Positions 27,947-37,572 are shown, counted from the stretch's first letter. The stretch is DNA of 64,000 nucleotides from Planctomycetaceae bacterium (GCA_013823135.1 PNLP01000025.1:27342-91341); one strand, 5' to 3'. Translations and numbers: made by a program. Notes: generated by a model from the letters alone, not told the origin.

Positions 27947-29125
27947 ATGGGCTTCAAGCAGACGGAACAGCACAAGTCGGGCAAGGGAAGTTACCACCAG
28001 ATCGGCCTCGTTCGCGGGCAGTTCGGCGGCGTGCCCGAAGCGAAGTGGGTCAAGTTCATTGCCGAGAGCGGGTTCGACGGCTGGGAAGAAGCCTCCTGGG
28101 AACTCGACCTGCGTCAGTGCGACACAGATGCGGGCGCAACCGCCTACGCCACCGAACGGGTGAACATGGCGAAGGCCCACGGCCTGGAAATCTTCACCGT
28201 CGCCACGCACCTTCAAGGGCAAGTGCTCGGCGACGAGCCGAGCGCGAAGACCCTCAACTTCTGCTCGGGCAAGGGTCAGGCACGGCCCGCGTACAAAGCG
28301 TGGCGTGCCTCCGGCAACAACCCGCCGCGAACCGACCCGTACTACGTTCCACCCGAAGTCGCCAAGTTGATCCATCAGGAAGCGGAACGCGACATGCTGG
28401 CGTGTGCGCGCTACGCCGGGGCGTTGTCCCGGCTTCAGGGCCGGAAAGTCGCCCTCCCCGGCTTCGTCGGCAGCCCCGCGAACTGCTGGAGCCACTGGTT
28501 CCTGTTCCCGCCGTTGCCGGGTGAAATGGAAGGCTACCCCATCCCGGATGTGCGGCAGGTCTCGTTGGAATTGCTGGTCGAGCGGTTCGGAAACTTCTGG
28601 AAGGAGTGCAAGAAGCAAGGCGTGACCTTCGACCTGGAATGCCACCCCAGCGAGCGGGCGATGGGCGACATCGAGAGCGCCGGCGATTACATCCGCTTCC
28701 TCGGCAAGAACGGATTCGGTTCCGACGTCGTGGGCTTCAACCTCGACGGCTCGCACATGGAATGGCAGAACGTCTCGGTGATCGACTTCATCCGCGAGTA
28801 CCCGGAGTACATCCACTGTGCTCACGTCAAGGGCGTGTGGGTTTCGCGTGAACACTGCCGCGCCGGTCGCCTCGGCGGGCACCGACCAATGGGTCACTGG
28901 ACGAACGGCTGGAACTTTGTGACGGCCGGCACGGCCCGCGACGCGAACTCACTGGAAGACATCTTCATCGAGTTGAACCGCGTCGGCTTCGATGGTGCTG
29001 TGTCGATCGAGTGGGAGGACAACGACGCCGATCAGTTCGCGGGTGCAAAGGCGGCCTTGGCCAACTGCCGCAAGGCCGACCTGCCGCCAAGCGGCCTGAA
29101 GCACGACGAAGCCTTGAAGGGGTGA
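27947..29125 (+). CDS. TIM-barrel sugar phosphate isomerase/epimerase
   Basis: A 392-residue protein of the xylose-isomerase-like TIM-barrel superfamily. Metal ligands are suggested by FDLECHPSE, VGFNLDGSHM, IHCAHVKG and a terminal AVSIEWEDND. The region after the GSPANCW insert is longer than in minimal family members. Substrate unknown; paralogues act on inositol or other sugars. No signal peptide is visible. The start ATG 27947 has GGAG upstream and follows a T/C-rich leader. Confidence 0.85.
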   Translation: MGFKQTEQHKSGKGSYHQIGLVRGQFGGVPEAKWVKFIAESGFDGWEEASWELDLRQCDTDAGATAYATERVNMAKAHGLEIFTVATHLQGQVLGDEPSAKTLNFCSGKGQARPAYKAWRASGNNPPRTDPYYVPPEVAKLIHQEAERDMLACARYAGALSRLQGRKVALPGFVGSPANCWSHWFLFPPLPGEMEGYPIPDVRQVSLELLVERFGNFWKECKKQGVTFDLECHPSERAMGDIESAGDYIRFLGKNGFGSDVVGFNLDGSHMEWQNVSVIDFIREYPEYIHCAHVKGVWVSREHCRAGRLGGHRPMGHWTNGWNFVTAGTARDANSLEDIFIELNRVGFDGAVSIEWEDNDADQFAGAKAALANCRKADLPPSGLKHDEALKG

Positions 29126-29205
29126 GTGCGACTGCAACGGATATTCGAGTTGTGCGGTTTGGTGGGGCAGGCGGAACCGCCTGTCTCATCGCGATTCGTT
29201 CGGCC

Positions 29206-29835
29206 TTACTCTTCAGCTTCGGCTGTAGCGCGGCCTTCGGCGAGCGCGGCGGCACGCTCGATCACGCGGCGGACCTTCCGGTCGTACACCTTCCTGGCTT
29301 CGAGCGGCGGAAGCTCGACCCGGAGTTTCTCGACGATTTCCGTCGTCGTATACCCCTCAAACTTGAGCTCGAGTACGCGCCGATCGAACGCCGAGAGCAG
29401 CGACAGGAAGTGTTCAAACTCCTCAATCAACGCCAACTGAACATCTGGCAGCGGTTCCTCAGCGGTGAGTTGGTCGATCACGCTGTGGTCCGGCTCACCC
29501 TGTGGTATTTCCCGGTTGGGGTTCCGCTTCGCGGCTCTGTGGTGGGCGATCTGGCGAAGTGTCTTGTTCACTGTCAGTCGCACGAGGATTCGGAACTCGG
29601 CACTCTCGCCTTCAAAGGTGAATTGGTCGCTCTTCACGCGGGAAAAGAACGTGCGGAACGCTGATTGAACCGCGTCCTCGGGGTCAATCCGGCTCACCAT
29701 TCGGTGCCCGATCATCCGGCGGGCCGTTCGCATCAGCTTTTCGCAGTAGCGGTCGAACAATTCGCGAGCGGAAGACTCACTCCCCGCCTTGTACGCGGCG
29801 ATCAGTTCCCGGTCGTCAATCAAGTTGTGTGACAT
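29206..29835 (-). CDS. ECF-type RNA polymerase sigma factor
   Basis: A 209-residue sigma-70 family protein with region 2 (ELFDRYCEKLMRTARRMI, then DPEDAVQSAFRTFF) and a divergent region 4 (LSAFDRRVLELKFEGYTTTEIVEKL). The spacing fits the planctomycete ECF groups that pair with Ser/Thr kinases and lack a classical anti-sigma factor. A protein kinase gene is divergent across 181 bases, so the kinase could modulate the sigma factor by phosphorylation; that link is inference. The C-terminus is Ala/Glu-rich. Confidence 0.85.
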   Translation of the reverse strand: MSHNLIDDRELIAAYKAGSESSARELFDRYCEKLMRTARRMIGHRMVSRIDPEDAVQSAFRTFFSRVKSDQFTFEGESAEFRILVRLTVNKTLRQIAHHRAAKRNPNREIPQGEPDHSVIDQLTAEEPLPDVQLALIEEFEHFLSLLSAFDRRVLELKFEGYTTTEIVEKLRVELPPLEARKVYDRKVRRVIERAAALAEGRATAEAEE

Positions 29836-30016
29836 GGAACTTGCGTGGGAGTAAGAAGTAAGGAAAATCGCTCTCGCTATGCTCCACGATAGCTGCGCAT
29901 TCTTGTCGGGTCAAATTGGGACTTCCTCTTGTTTGTCCGATACAGGACGTGTGCCATGTCCTGACCGGCGGGGTAGAATCAACCGAACGTGCATCACCCT
30001 CGGACGACGATAAGCC
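29836..30016. promoter_or_regulatory. Divergent intergenic region, sigma factor and kinase
   Basis: These 181 bases separate the divergent ECF sigma gene and Ser/Thr kinase gene, so both promoters should lie here. I could not identify convincing -35/-10 hexamers. No strong ribosome-binding site is visible before the kinase ATG. Confidence 0.4.
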
Positions 30017-32299
30017 ATGGGCAGCCCCATTCTCTCGGAAGAAGATCGCGCACAACTGTCGGCCCGAGCCGACGAGTTCCATGCCGCACTCGTCCGCAGT
30101 GGCATCGCGGATTGGGAGCAGTTCCTCTCAGGTTTGCCCGCAAATACTCGTCTCGCGGTGCTGACGGAACTGGTCATCATCGACTTGAGTTACAGGTGGG
30201 GACGCGGGGAACGCCCGAAGATTGAAGAGTACATCGCCCGGTTCCCCGAGTTTGGGCCGGCGGAACGAATCCCCACGGCGGTGATCCTCGAGGAACACCG
30301 CGCCCGCATCAAGTCCGGCGAACACCCCGATCCCGAGTCGTTCCGGATGCGCTTCCCGGTTCAGTACCCGGGAATCTCCTCTGAGATCGAGTCGGGCCGC
30401 GGGGCCACCATCTCGGGCACTATCGTTTCAACGATCGCGAGCGCCGACGGTGGCGCTGCGCTCGCGCAGAGCCACTCGCCCGGCGGTTCGGAGAGCGAAT
30501 ACGACTTCGTGAAAATCCTCGGTCGCGGGGTGTTCGGAGAGGTCTGGCTTGCCCAGAAGCGGTCGAGCGGCATCGACAAGGCCGTGAAAATCTTGATGCA
30601 GGCGGCAGACCACGAAGCCGCGCACCGGGAACGGCGAGCACTGGAACTGATCAAGAACCTACGGCACCCGTACCTGCTTTCGACGGACGATTTTTGGGTC
30701 AAGGACAACCGGCTCCACGTCGCAATGGAACTGGCCGACGGGACTCTCCGAGATCAGCTTCGGCGTTATCGAGAAGCCGGTCAGGCAGGCGTCCCGGCGG
30801 CGGAGCTTCTCGGATACATGTGGGAGGCCGCCGAGGGGCTCGACTTCCTTCACTCACGGCATGTGATCCACAGGGACATCAAGCCCGATAACATCCTGCT
30901 CCTGCACGGTCACGCAAAAGTCGGGGACTTTGGACTGGCACGCTATCAGGAGGAAGTGCTGGCCCCCATGCGGACATTCGCGGGCACTCCTGCCTACATG
31001 GCCCCTGAAGTCTGGGGGCGCGAGGGCGGACCGGCAAGCGACCAGTATAGCCTCGCCATCGCATATGCTGAACTTCGACAGGGCACCCCCCCGCTGAAGC
31101 CGCGCCCCATCCAGCAAATGCTGCTCGCACACAGCGAGGGTGCGTTTGAGTTCGCGGATTTCATTAGCCCAGAGGAGCGGGCGGTGATCCTGAAGGCTCT
31201 CGCACAGAAATCAGAAGACCGCCACCCATCCTGTCGCGCCTTCGTGGAGGCGCTTTACAGCGTCCACGGCTTCGCAGGGGTGCCACGTTCCGCCGGTGCA
31301 TCGACTGCGGGGATCAGTGGCGATAGCAACTTTTCCCAGGTTCCAACGCAACCCGATTCGATGATGGCCCCGAACAACCTGGGACTCACCAAAGCAACGG
31401 TTACCACCGAATCTTTCCAGACGCAAGTCATCAAGCCGCGACCTTTCTGGCAGATCACCGCAGTCAGCGGGGGCGTACTCGCATTTGCGATCCTGGGCGG
31501 ATTTGGTCTGTGGAGCGCCCTGGGTGACCGTGGAAAGCATACCGGTGGTGGATCGCAGAACGCCGACCCCGGTGTGAAGCCGCCACTTGTGCCTGAAGTT
31601 GTCGGCCTCTGGGTTCCACCGGGGACAGTGGCCGCACCCGCGGCAAAGGAAGTAACACTAGCGAGCGGACGGCATGTCCCTGAGTGGGTTGAGTCGAAGC
31701 TGGGTGGCGAGACGGCCCGGTTCCGGTTGATCACAGGCGGGGGAAACGGTCCCCCCATTTCGCCGTTCTACATTCTGGAATCGAAAGTGTGGAATGAACT
31801 GTATCGTGCAGGCGGATCAGACCCGACGCCAGCTTCGAGTGCGAATGGTCTCCATGCTCCTGTCACGCACGTGACCGCTGATGAAGCCAGGGCGTTCGCG
31901 GTGAAACTCGGCGGCCAGTTGCCTTCACCCGAACAGTGGGACTACGCAGCAGGGCTCTACGCGAACGTGGGCCGCGACGAAGTGACACGCCCGGGGGGGC
32001 GACCGCGAGTTGGCTTGAAGGATGCGAAACCACTCCCGACTCACGGTCCAGACTCGGGAAGCGACGTGAATCAGTTCGACCTGCGTGACATGGCAGGGAA
32101 TGGCCGCGAGTGGACGAGTGGCGTTCTACCAACCATGCCAGGCGAGCGTGAACGAGGAATCACACGGGGAAACAACTTCACATTCTCGAAAGGGCTGACG
32201 TTCTCGGAACTGAAGAAGCAAAACGAGGAACCGCACACACAATACCGCGACTTCAAGAGTCCGTATACGAGCTTCCGCGTCGTACTCCCTGGGCCATGA
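30017..32299 (+). CDS. Ser/Thr protein kinase fused to an FGE-sulfatase-like domain
   Basis: A 760-residue membrane protein. Residues 1-120 are an unassigned N-terminal domain common in planctomycete kinases. The Hanks-type kinase covers about 163-430: GRGVFGEVW loop, Lys191 in AVKIL, HRDIKPDN with catalytic Asp287, DFG at Asp304 and APEVW. A transmembrane helix follows near 475-500. The extracytoplasmic tail (about 535-760) resembles formylglycine-generating enzyme/SUMF1 domains, with LPSPEQWDYAAG, LRDMAGNGREWTSG and a final SFRVVLP. All kinase catalytic residues are present. It probably senses something outside through the FGE-like domain; the ligand is unknown. Confidence 0.9.
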   Translation: MGSPILSEEDRAQLSARADEFHAALVRSGIADWEQFLSGLPANTRLAVLTELVIIDLSYRWGRGERPKIEEYIARFPEFGPAERIPTAVILEEHRARIKSGEHPDPESFRMRFPVQYPGISSEIESGRGATISGTIVSTIASADGGAALAQSHSPGGSESEYDFVKILGRGVFGEVWLAQKRSSGIDKAVKILMQAADHEAAHRERRALELIKNLRHPYLLSTDDFWVKDNRLHVAMELADGTLRDQLRRYREAGQAGVPAAELLGYMWEAAEGLDFLHSRHVIHRDIKPDNILLLHGHAKVGDFGLARYQEEVLAPMRTFAGTPAYMAPEVWGREGGPASDQYSLAIAYAELRQGTPPLKPRPIQQMLLAHSEGAFEFADFISPEERAVILKALAQKSEDRHPSCRAFVEALYSVHGFAGVPRSAGASTAGISGDSNFSQVPTQPDSMMAPNNLGLTKATVTTESFQTQVIKPRPFWQITAVSGGVLAFAILGGFGLWSALGDRGKHTGGGSQNADPGVKPPLVPEVVGLWVPPGTVAAPAAKEVTLASGRHVPEWVESKLGGETARFRLITGGGNGPPISPFYILESKVWNELYRAGGSDPTPASSANGLHAPVTHVTADEARAFAVKLGGQLPSPEQWDYAAGLYANVGRDEVTRPGGRPRVGLKDAKPLPTHGPDSGSDVNQFDLRDMAGNGREWTSGVLPTMPGERERGITRGNNFTFSKGLTFSELKKQNEEPHTQYRDFKSPYTSFRVVLPGP

Positions 32300-32390
32300 A
32301 TGAGCCTTCACGCGGATCGAGTGAGGTTCTGGTTGCATCACGACACACATCGCGGATGATGGCGGAACCTTCCTCTACTGAGGTTCCGCA

Positions 32391-33380
32391 ATGTCCGGTC
32401 CCTACCCCGACCGTCGCGAATTGTTTGCCACTTCCGCAGCGTTTGGTGCGTCTGCGTTCGGCGTCTCGGCCGCCTCTGCTCAGCAGAAAGTCGCCGACAA
32501 GCCACGCAAGAAGTACCCCTTCAAGAAGTCGATCAATCTCTGGGCATTCCCCTACCCACAGAAGATGTCGCTCGAACAATGCATGCACCTCGCCAAAGAC
32601 GCGGGATTCGACGGTATCGAACTGAACTACGACCTCGACAGCGACCTTTCGCCGAAAAGCGGCCCGAAGGAGTTCGCCGCGATTCGCCGCATGGCCGAGA
32701 AAATCGGCATCAACATCAGCGGAATGTGCTCGTTCCTGTTCTGGCCATTTCCACTGACCAGCAATGACCCTGCGAAGCGTGCCCGCGGATTGGAACTTGC
32801 AGGGAAGATCGCCGAGTGCGCGGCAGATTTGGGGACCGAAAACGTGCTGGTGGTCCCGGGTGCGGTACACATCCCGTGGCGAAACGATCACGAACCCGTG
32901 CCGAATGACGTGTGTGATAAACGAGCACGCGAGGCCGTCAAGTCGCTGATCCCCGCTGCTGAGAGGCTAAAGGTGTATCTGAACATTGAGAACATCTTCT
33001 TCAATGGCTACCTGATGACGCCGGGCGAGATGAACGACTTCGTGGACTCGTTCAAGAGTGACCGCGTGCGAGTACACTTCGATACCGGAAACATCATGAT
33101 GTATCAATTTCCCGAGCACTGGATTCCGCAACTTGGCGTGCGGACGAAGAACGTCCACCTCAAGGAGTTCACCAAGAAGGGAACAGACGTGTCCCTGGAA
33201 TCGTTCCGGCCGTTGCTCGATGGCACGACGAACTGGCCGGCAGTGTTGGAAGCGTTCGACCAGACCGGTTACAAGGGCTACCTCACCTTTGAGTACTTCC
33301 ACCCGTACCAGCACTTCCCCGAAGCGCTCGTCTACCAAACCGCAGATTCGCTTGACAGAATGCTGGGGATCAAGGGTTAG
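32391..33380 (+). CDS. Tat-exported TIM-barrel sugar isomerase/epimerase
   Basis: A 329-residue protein with a Tat-like N-terminus (RRELFATSAAFGASAFG, then an Ala-rich cleavage region near 30). The rest is an AP-endonuclease-2-type TIM barrel: DGIELNYD, VVPGAVHIPW, LNIENIFFNG, HFDTGNIM, VHLKEF and YLTFEYF give the expected metal ligands. It is a paralogue of the isomerase encoded near 28 kb, but exported. Sugar substrate unknown. It is 92 bases downstream of the kinase gene and on the same strand; co-transcription is possible. Confidence 0.85.
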   Translation: MSGPYPDRRELFATSAAFGASAFGVSAASAQQKVADKPRKKYPFKKSINLWAFPYPQKMSLEQCMHLAKDAGFDGIELNYDLDSDLSPKSGPKEFAAIRRMAEKIGINISGMCSFLFWPFPLTSNDPAKRARGLELAGKIAECAADLGTENVLVVPGAVHIPWRNDHEPVPNDVCDKRAREAVKSLIPAAERLKVYLNIENIFFNGYLMTPGEMNDFVDSFKSDRVRVHFDTGNIMMYQFPEHWIPQLGVRTKNVHLKEFTKKGTDVSLESFRPLLDGTTNWPAVLEAFDQTGYKGYLTFEYFHPYQHFPEALVYQTADSLDRMLGIKG

Positions 33381-33421
33381 GGAGGCACTTCACAATGTCC
33401 GAAATGTGATAGTCACACGGA

Positions 33422-33464
33422 AAGCATAACGGCCGCGAGGTTTCTCCTCACGGCCGTGATGCTT
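33422..33464. terminator. Bidirectional terminator hairpin
   Basis: Eighteen-base arms pairing at 16 of 18 positions (starting AAGCATAACGG, ending GTGATGCTT) flank a seven-base loop. It lies between the convergent isomerase gene and the YqjD-like gene and probably terminates both. Confidence 0.65.
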
Positions 33465-33487
33465 GTTGCTGCAACCAGCCGGGACGA

Positions 33488-33895
33488 TCAGACCATTCGT
33501 GCGGCCCGACCAAGGAGAAGTCCGACGCCGAACCCAATCAGCAGGGATGGCAGCGGATGTTTCCGGATCAGGCTGGTCACTTCCTTGCCGAAGTCACCGA
33601 CCTTGTCGGCCGTGACGTCGTAGGCGTCACCAGCCCACTCCTGAACTTTTTTCCCCGCTTGCTTCGCGGTATCGCCCGCGTCATCAGCCCACTCAGCCAC
33701 CTTCTCGCGAGCTTGCCCGGCAACAGTGCCCGCGTTGTCCAGAAGGTGATTGGCACCCTCTTTGACGCGGTCCACCAAACCGGGAGCATCCTGCCTCGCG
33801 TTACCAGCGGCATCTGCGGCTCGATCGGTCAGGTTCTTGGCCCGATCGGCTGCGCTGTCGATCCCACCCTTGATTTGGTTCTTGATATCGGCCAT
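33488..33895 (-). CDS. ElaB/YqjD-like helical membrane-anchored protein
   Basis: A 135-residue protein with a long amphipathic, Ala/Asp/Lys-rich helical region (11-residue-like repeats AKNLTDRAADAAGNAR, AREKVAEWADDAGDTAKQAG) and one C-terminal helix ending GFGVGLLLGRAARMV. This matches the ElaB/YqjD/DUF883 layout, whose members are stationary-phase, inner-membrane proteins, some of which bind ribosomes. The repeats also resemble LEA-type stress proteins. A GGAGG site sits upstream of the start. It follows the AI-2E-type gene by 54 bases. Confidence 0.78.
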   Translation of the reverse strand: MADIKNQIKGGIDSAADRAKNLTDRAADAAGNARQDAPGLVDRVKEGANHLLDNAGTVAGQAREKVAEWADDAGDTAKQAGKKVQEWAGDAYDVTADKVGDFGKEVTSLIRKHPLPSLLIGFGVGLLLGRAARMV

Positions 33896-33949
33896 AACGA
33901 TGTCCTCCGTTGATGAGTCAGTGCGTTGTTCTCTGCCACCGGGTGAAGA

Positions 33950-35767
33950 TTATGCACTCTGCGTGCCAACAAGTCGTTGCTTCCCGGAGGACATTTCGTC
34001 TTTGGTTGCCCTGTCAGCCTGTGCAGAAAGAACTGGGGCCATGTCTGCCAGTCGCTTCTGTGTTTCTGTGAACGTGCGGCCGATGCCCTCGACACCCTTG
34101 ATTCCCTCGGAGGCTTCGGAAGGTAACTGCCCACCGTCAAGATTGCCCCATCGGCCCACAACAACTTTCACGGTTGGGCACTTCGCACGGAGCCGGTTCA
34201 CGAGATATCGGCAGTGCGAGAGACCACCCGGCGCGAGTGCGAGCAACACCACCACGGTGGGACGAAATTCCTCAACGGTGGCGATCAACTCGGAAGCCAA
34301 CATCTCATCTCCGGGAACTCGAACGTCCCACTGCGTGTGATCGAGGGTTGACGCGAAAATGTCTGCTGCTGCGTGCTCGGCTTCATCTCGGGCCGGGACG
34401 ACCAGAAGTCGCACGCGCGATCCGATGTACGGCTCCGAGGCCAGGGGCCGCAAGTCGGACACCTCGGTCGCTACTTCACGCACACCGCGAATGACATAAC
34501 GGAGTGCCGTGGCATCCATGTCACCCTGATCAACCTCGCGGCGGGCCATACACAACGCGGGGATAACAACCGTCTCGAATGCTACATCCGGACCGGATTC
34601 CTTGGCCACCTTGATGGCCACCTCCGCCGCCTCATCCTGGTCGCGTGCCGCGAGCCGCTGGTAGAACGCCACGTGTGGGGCAAGTGGAGGCTCATCGCCA
34701 AGCAACACATCGAGGAACTCGAACCGACGGACGTTCTTCCCAAAAACGAGGAGGCATGTGGTCAACGGGCCAGAGAGGATCAACCCCATCGGCCCCCAAA
34801 GAAATGCCCAGAAGGCCGCGGCCACGAGTTGCGCCACCTCCGACAAGCCCATGCTTTGGCCATAAAGCCAGGGTTCGAAGATGTTGTTGCAGATGGCCTC
34901 AAGAACCAAGAATATCACCAGAACCGCGAGCGGTTCGCCCCATCCTGTTGCCGTGGCGAACGAGAACATCACTGGAGGGATCAGCCCAATCCAGGTTCCG
35001 ACATAGGGGATATACCGCATGAGAGTTCCGATGAACCCCCACAGCAATGCATAATCGAGACCGAGCAGGAACAACGATAACGTGATGACTGCCCCGAACC
35101 CCGTGTTCACAAGCAATTGCATGAAGAGATACCGACTGATTCGTGTTGATGCCTCATCCACAGCTTTGGTCGTGGTGCTGACTTTGCCTTCTCCCAGGAG
35201 ACGAATCATCCGGTTGCGAAGGTCTTCTCGCCGCAACAGCATGTAGGCCGTGAGCACGAAAGCAAACGCGGCTTGACCGAGGACTTCCGTCGCAGGACCG
35301 ATGAAGCCATCGAACTGTGAACCAAGCGAACCGGACGCTCGCTCAACCAGAACAGTCTGTTGCCCTTCCGGTTTCGGAGCAACAATCCCGGTCAGTTCAT
35401 CGACAAGGTGACCGAGCCGATTGGTAGAGTCTCCGGAGATCCACGTCTTCGCCACAATGAGTTTTCCCTTGATCGCCTCTGCTCGATCAGGCAACGTGTC
35501 GGCCAGCCGGGAAAACTGTTGAGCGATGAGCGTCCCTACTCCCAAAGTCCCGCAGACGACCAATCCCAATGTGAGAAGCACGGCCGGAGTTCGCCCAAGA
35601 CCACGCCGTTGAAGGCGAGCGACCACCGGAACCAAGACGAACGCGAGAAGTATAGACAGGGTGATCGGAATGAACACCGAACGAGCAAAGTACAGAACCA
35701 AAACCACTACAGCGGTGACTATGGTCGAAGTGAGCGTAACGACTGATCGTTGCCAGTCGGTGGACAT
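33950..35767 (-). CDS. AI-2E/PerM-family permease with B12-fold-like tail
   Basis: A 605-residue protein. Residues 1-345 are the AI-2E (PerM/TqsA) transporter family with about eight helices; the family signature is seen in GVWL-like loops such as YIPYVGTWIGLIPPV and the ending FWAFLWGPMGLILSGPLTTCLLVFGK. Residues about 355-605 form a cytoplasmic domain with a Rossmann-type half, VRLLVVPARDEAEHAAADIFA and a later TVVVLLALAPGG, resembling cobalamin-binding domains, but the DxHxxG cobalamin-ligand motif is absent. Transported substrate unknown. A GGGAGGA site precedes the ATG. It is the first gene of a two-gene unit with the YqjD-like gene. Confidence 0.85.
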   Translation of the reverse strand: MSTDWQRSVVTLTSTIVTAVVVLVLYFARSVFIPITLSILLAFVLVPVVARLQRRGLGRTPAVLLTLGLVVCGTLGVGTLIAQQFSRLADTLPDRAEAIKGKLIVAKTWISGDSTNRLGHLVDELTGIVAPKPEGQQTVLVERASGSLGSQFDGFIGPATEVLGQAAFAFVLTAYMLLRREDLRNRMIRLLGEGKVSTTTKAVDEASTRISRYLFMQLLVNTGFGAVITLSLFLLGLDYALLWGFIGTLMRYIPYVGTWIGLIPPVMFSFATATGWGEPLAVLVIFLVLEAICNNIFEPWLYGQSMGLSEVAQLVAAAFWAFLWGPMGLILSGPLTTCLLVFGKNVRRFEFLDVLLGDEPPLAPHVAFYQRLAARDQDEAAEVAIKVAKESGPDVAFETVVIPALCMARREVDQGDMDATALRYVIRGVREVATEVSDLRPLASEPYIGSRVRLLVVPARDEAEHAAADIFASTLDHTQWDVRVPGDEMLASELIATVEEFRPTVVVLLALAPGGLSHCRYLVNRLRAKCPTVKVVVGRWGNLDGGQLPSEASEGIKGVEGIGRTFTETQKRLADMAPVLSAQADRATKDEMSSGKQRLVGTQSA

Positions 35768-35882
35768 TGAAGCATCCTCCCGTGACCGTGTGAGACCGTC
35801 GGAGAGGAAAGCAACACTTATGCCAGAAGAGTTGCAATCAGTTGCCGGAAAGTGAGAAGTGATTTGCCCAACTCAATCAAAG

Positions 35883-37124
35883 TTAGTGAGGATCCGCAAC
35901 CTCTGAGATCGGCAGGACGACTGTGAATTCAGCCCCGGTCCCCGGTCCTTCACTCCTCGCCGAAACCGTGCCCTTGTGAAGTTCGACCAGCCTACGCACC
36001 AGTGCTAAACCGACGCCAAGACCACCTTGCGACCGGTTCAGCGTCTGGTTCACTTGCGTGAACAGCTCAAAGATTTGAGGAATAAGTTCAGGGGGAATGC
36101 CAACACCCGTATCGCGAACTCGAACCGTCACGTGACCGCTCTCCACGTACCCGAGCAAGGTGATGCGCCCACCGGATTCGGTATATTTCGCCGCGTTGTT
36201 CAACAGGTTTGAGAACACCTGTGTCAGTCGAACCCGATCGGCGGACAGGTGAACGGATTCCGGTGGCAAAGTGACCTCAAGCTCCACATTCGCTTTCTCA
36301 ATGTTCGGCCGGCTAATCTCGATTGCTGTTTCGATCACCTCCGAGAGAGTGATGGGTTCGTGATTCAGCCGGAGTTTTCCGGTGGTTATTCGTGAGACAT
36401 CGAGTAAGTCCTCGACGAGGCGAGTCAGTTGGTTCACTTGTCGTTCCAACCGGTCCCGTTGTCGAGCGATGATCGCGGGATTGTCCGCCGCCAACCGCAT
36501 GATTTCGAGCCCGTTGAGGATCGGGGCAAGTGGATTGCGCAGTTCATGACCGAGTGTCGAGAGAAACTCATCCTTTCGCCTGCTCGCGTCACGCAGAGCT
36601 TCGTTAACTCTCGCCAACTCCTCGGTTCGCGCGTTGACCTTGCGTTCCAGTTCTGTTGCGGCCCTGTGCTGAACCAAAGCATATCTCATCGCGCGTTCGA
36701 GCATGGCCGAGGTCAGCCCCGCCTTCTCCAGGTAATCGTCGGCACCAGCGTTGAGAGCTTCAAGATCGGTCCGGCCCTGCCCCTGGCCAGTCAGCAGGAT
36801 GACCGGTCCTGAGCAACCGTGCTCATGGACTTCACGAAGCAAGTCGATGCCCGTCTTGGCACCAAGTCGGTAGTCGAGCAAGTAAAGATCGTGTGTGTGA
36901 CCACAGATGGCAGCCACGCCAGCCTCGTAGGTCGAGGCCCAGTCGAGAGTGAATCTCTCGCCGTGGATATCAGCGATGAGTTCGCTCGTCAGGAAGTAAT
37001 CATCCTCGTCGTCGTCGATGAGCAGGACAGACACTTTGTTGTGAACGTTCCCCGTCAGACCTACTCCGAGTTGTGGAGGGGCATCAGGGCATTCACAATC
37101 AGGCGTGGGAGGGTTCGTTTCCAT
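35883..37124 (-). CDS. Response-receiver histidine kinase (REC-HisKA-HATPase)
   Basis: A 413-residue soluble signalling protein. The N-terminal receiver (about 30-145) has the acidic pocket LLIDDDEDD and phospho-acceptor Asp84 (LYLLDYR). A short coiled linker leads to HisKA with His193 (LGHELRNPL), then a HATPase domain with N-box LLNNAAKYT, G1 DTGVGIPPE and G2 GGLGVGLALV. It should receive phosphate on REC and use that to control its kinase. The ATG at 37124 lies 25 bases inside the upstream response-regulator gene, indicating translational coupling. Confidence 0.9.
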   Translation of the reverse strand: METNPPTPDCECPDAPPQLGVGLTGNVHNKVSVLLIDDDEDDYFLTSELIADIHGERFTLDWASTYEAGVAAICGHTHDLYLLDYRLGAKTGIDLLREVHEHGCSGPVILLTGQGQGRTDLEALNAGADDYLEKAGLTSAMLERAMRYALVQHRAATELERKVNARTEELARVNEALRDASRRKDEFLSTLGHELRNPLAPILNGLEIMRLAADNPAIIARQRDRLERQVNQLTRLVEDLLDVSRITTGKLRLNHEPITLSEVIETAIEISRPNIEKANVELEVTLPPESVHLSADRVRLTQVFSNLLNNAAKYTESGGRITLLGYVESGHVTVRVRDTGVGIPPELIPQIFELFTQVNQTLNRSQGGLGVGLALVRRLVELHKGTVSARSEGPGTGAEFTVVLPISEVADPH

Positions 37125-37572
37125 CAGGCGGCAACTCCACGATCTCCAGCCAGTACTTGCCCAGCGTTCGCACAACCTCCACCAGTCGCTCGAAGGTGAC
37201 TGGCTTGGTGATGTACGACGCGGCCGACAAGTTATAACTGCGGATCACGTCTTCTTCAGCCTTGGATGTGGTCATGATGACCACACGGATACCGCGGAAC
37301 TTGGGATCTTTCTTGAGTTCTTGAAGCGCCTCGCGGCCATCTTTCCGGGGCATGTTGAGATCGAGCAGAATAATCCCCGGCCACGGGGCGGAACCAGGAT
37401 TGGCGTACTTCCCGCGGTGGTTCAGGTAATCAAGCAGTTCCTCACCATCCTCGACGAATCTGAGGTCATTCGCGAGATGGTTCTCCTCGAACGCCTCGCG
37501 GGTCAACTCGCGGTCATCCGCGTCGTCGTCTGCCATCAGGATGGTTACGGGCTTCTTGTGAACTTCCGACAT
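37099..37572 (-). CDS. Single-domain response regulator (Rcp1-like)
   Basis: A 157-residue receiver-only protein. Motifs: acidic pair in LMADDDADD, phospho-acceptor Asp71 (LLDLNMPRKDG), Thr/Ser in VIMTTSKAEED and Lys of YITKPVTFERL. The Rcp1-like type with its extended loop (HRGKYANPGSAPWPG) is typically encoded beside bacteriophytochrome-like or multi-PAS kinases. ATG 37572 is preferred; an in-frame TTG two codons earlier is also well placed to the AGAGGA site. It is 24 bases after the large kinase, so it is its likely partner. Confidence 0.88.
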   Translation of the reverse strand: MSEVHKKPVTILMADDDADDRELTREAFEENHLANDLRFVEDGEELLDYLNHRGKYANPGSAPWPGIILLDLNMPRKDGREALQELKKDPKFRGIRVVIMTTSKAEEDVIRSYNLSAASYITKPVTFERLVEVVRTLGKYWLEIVELPPDGNEPSHA

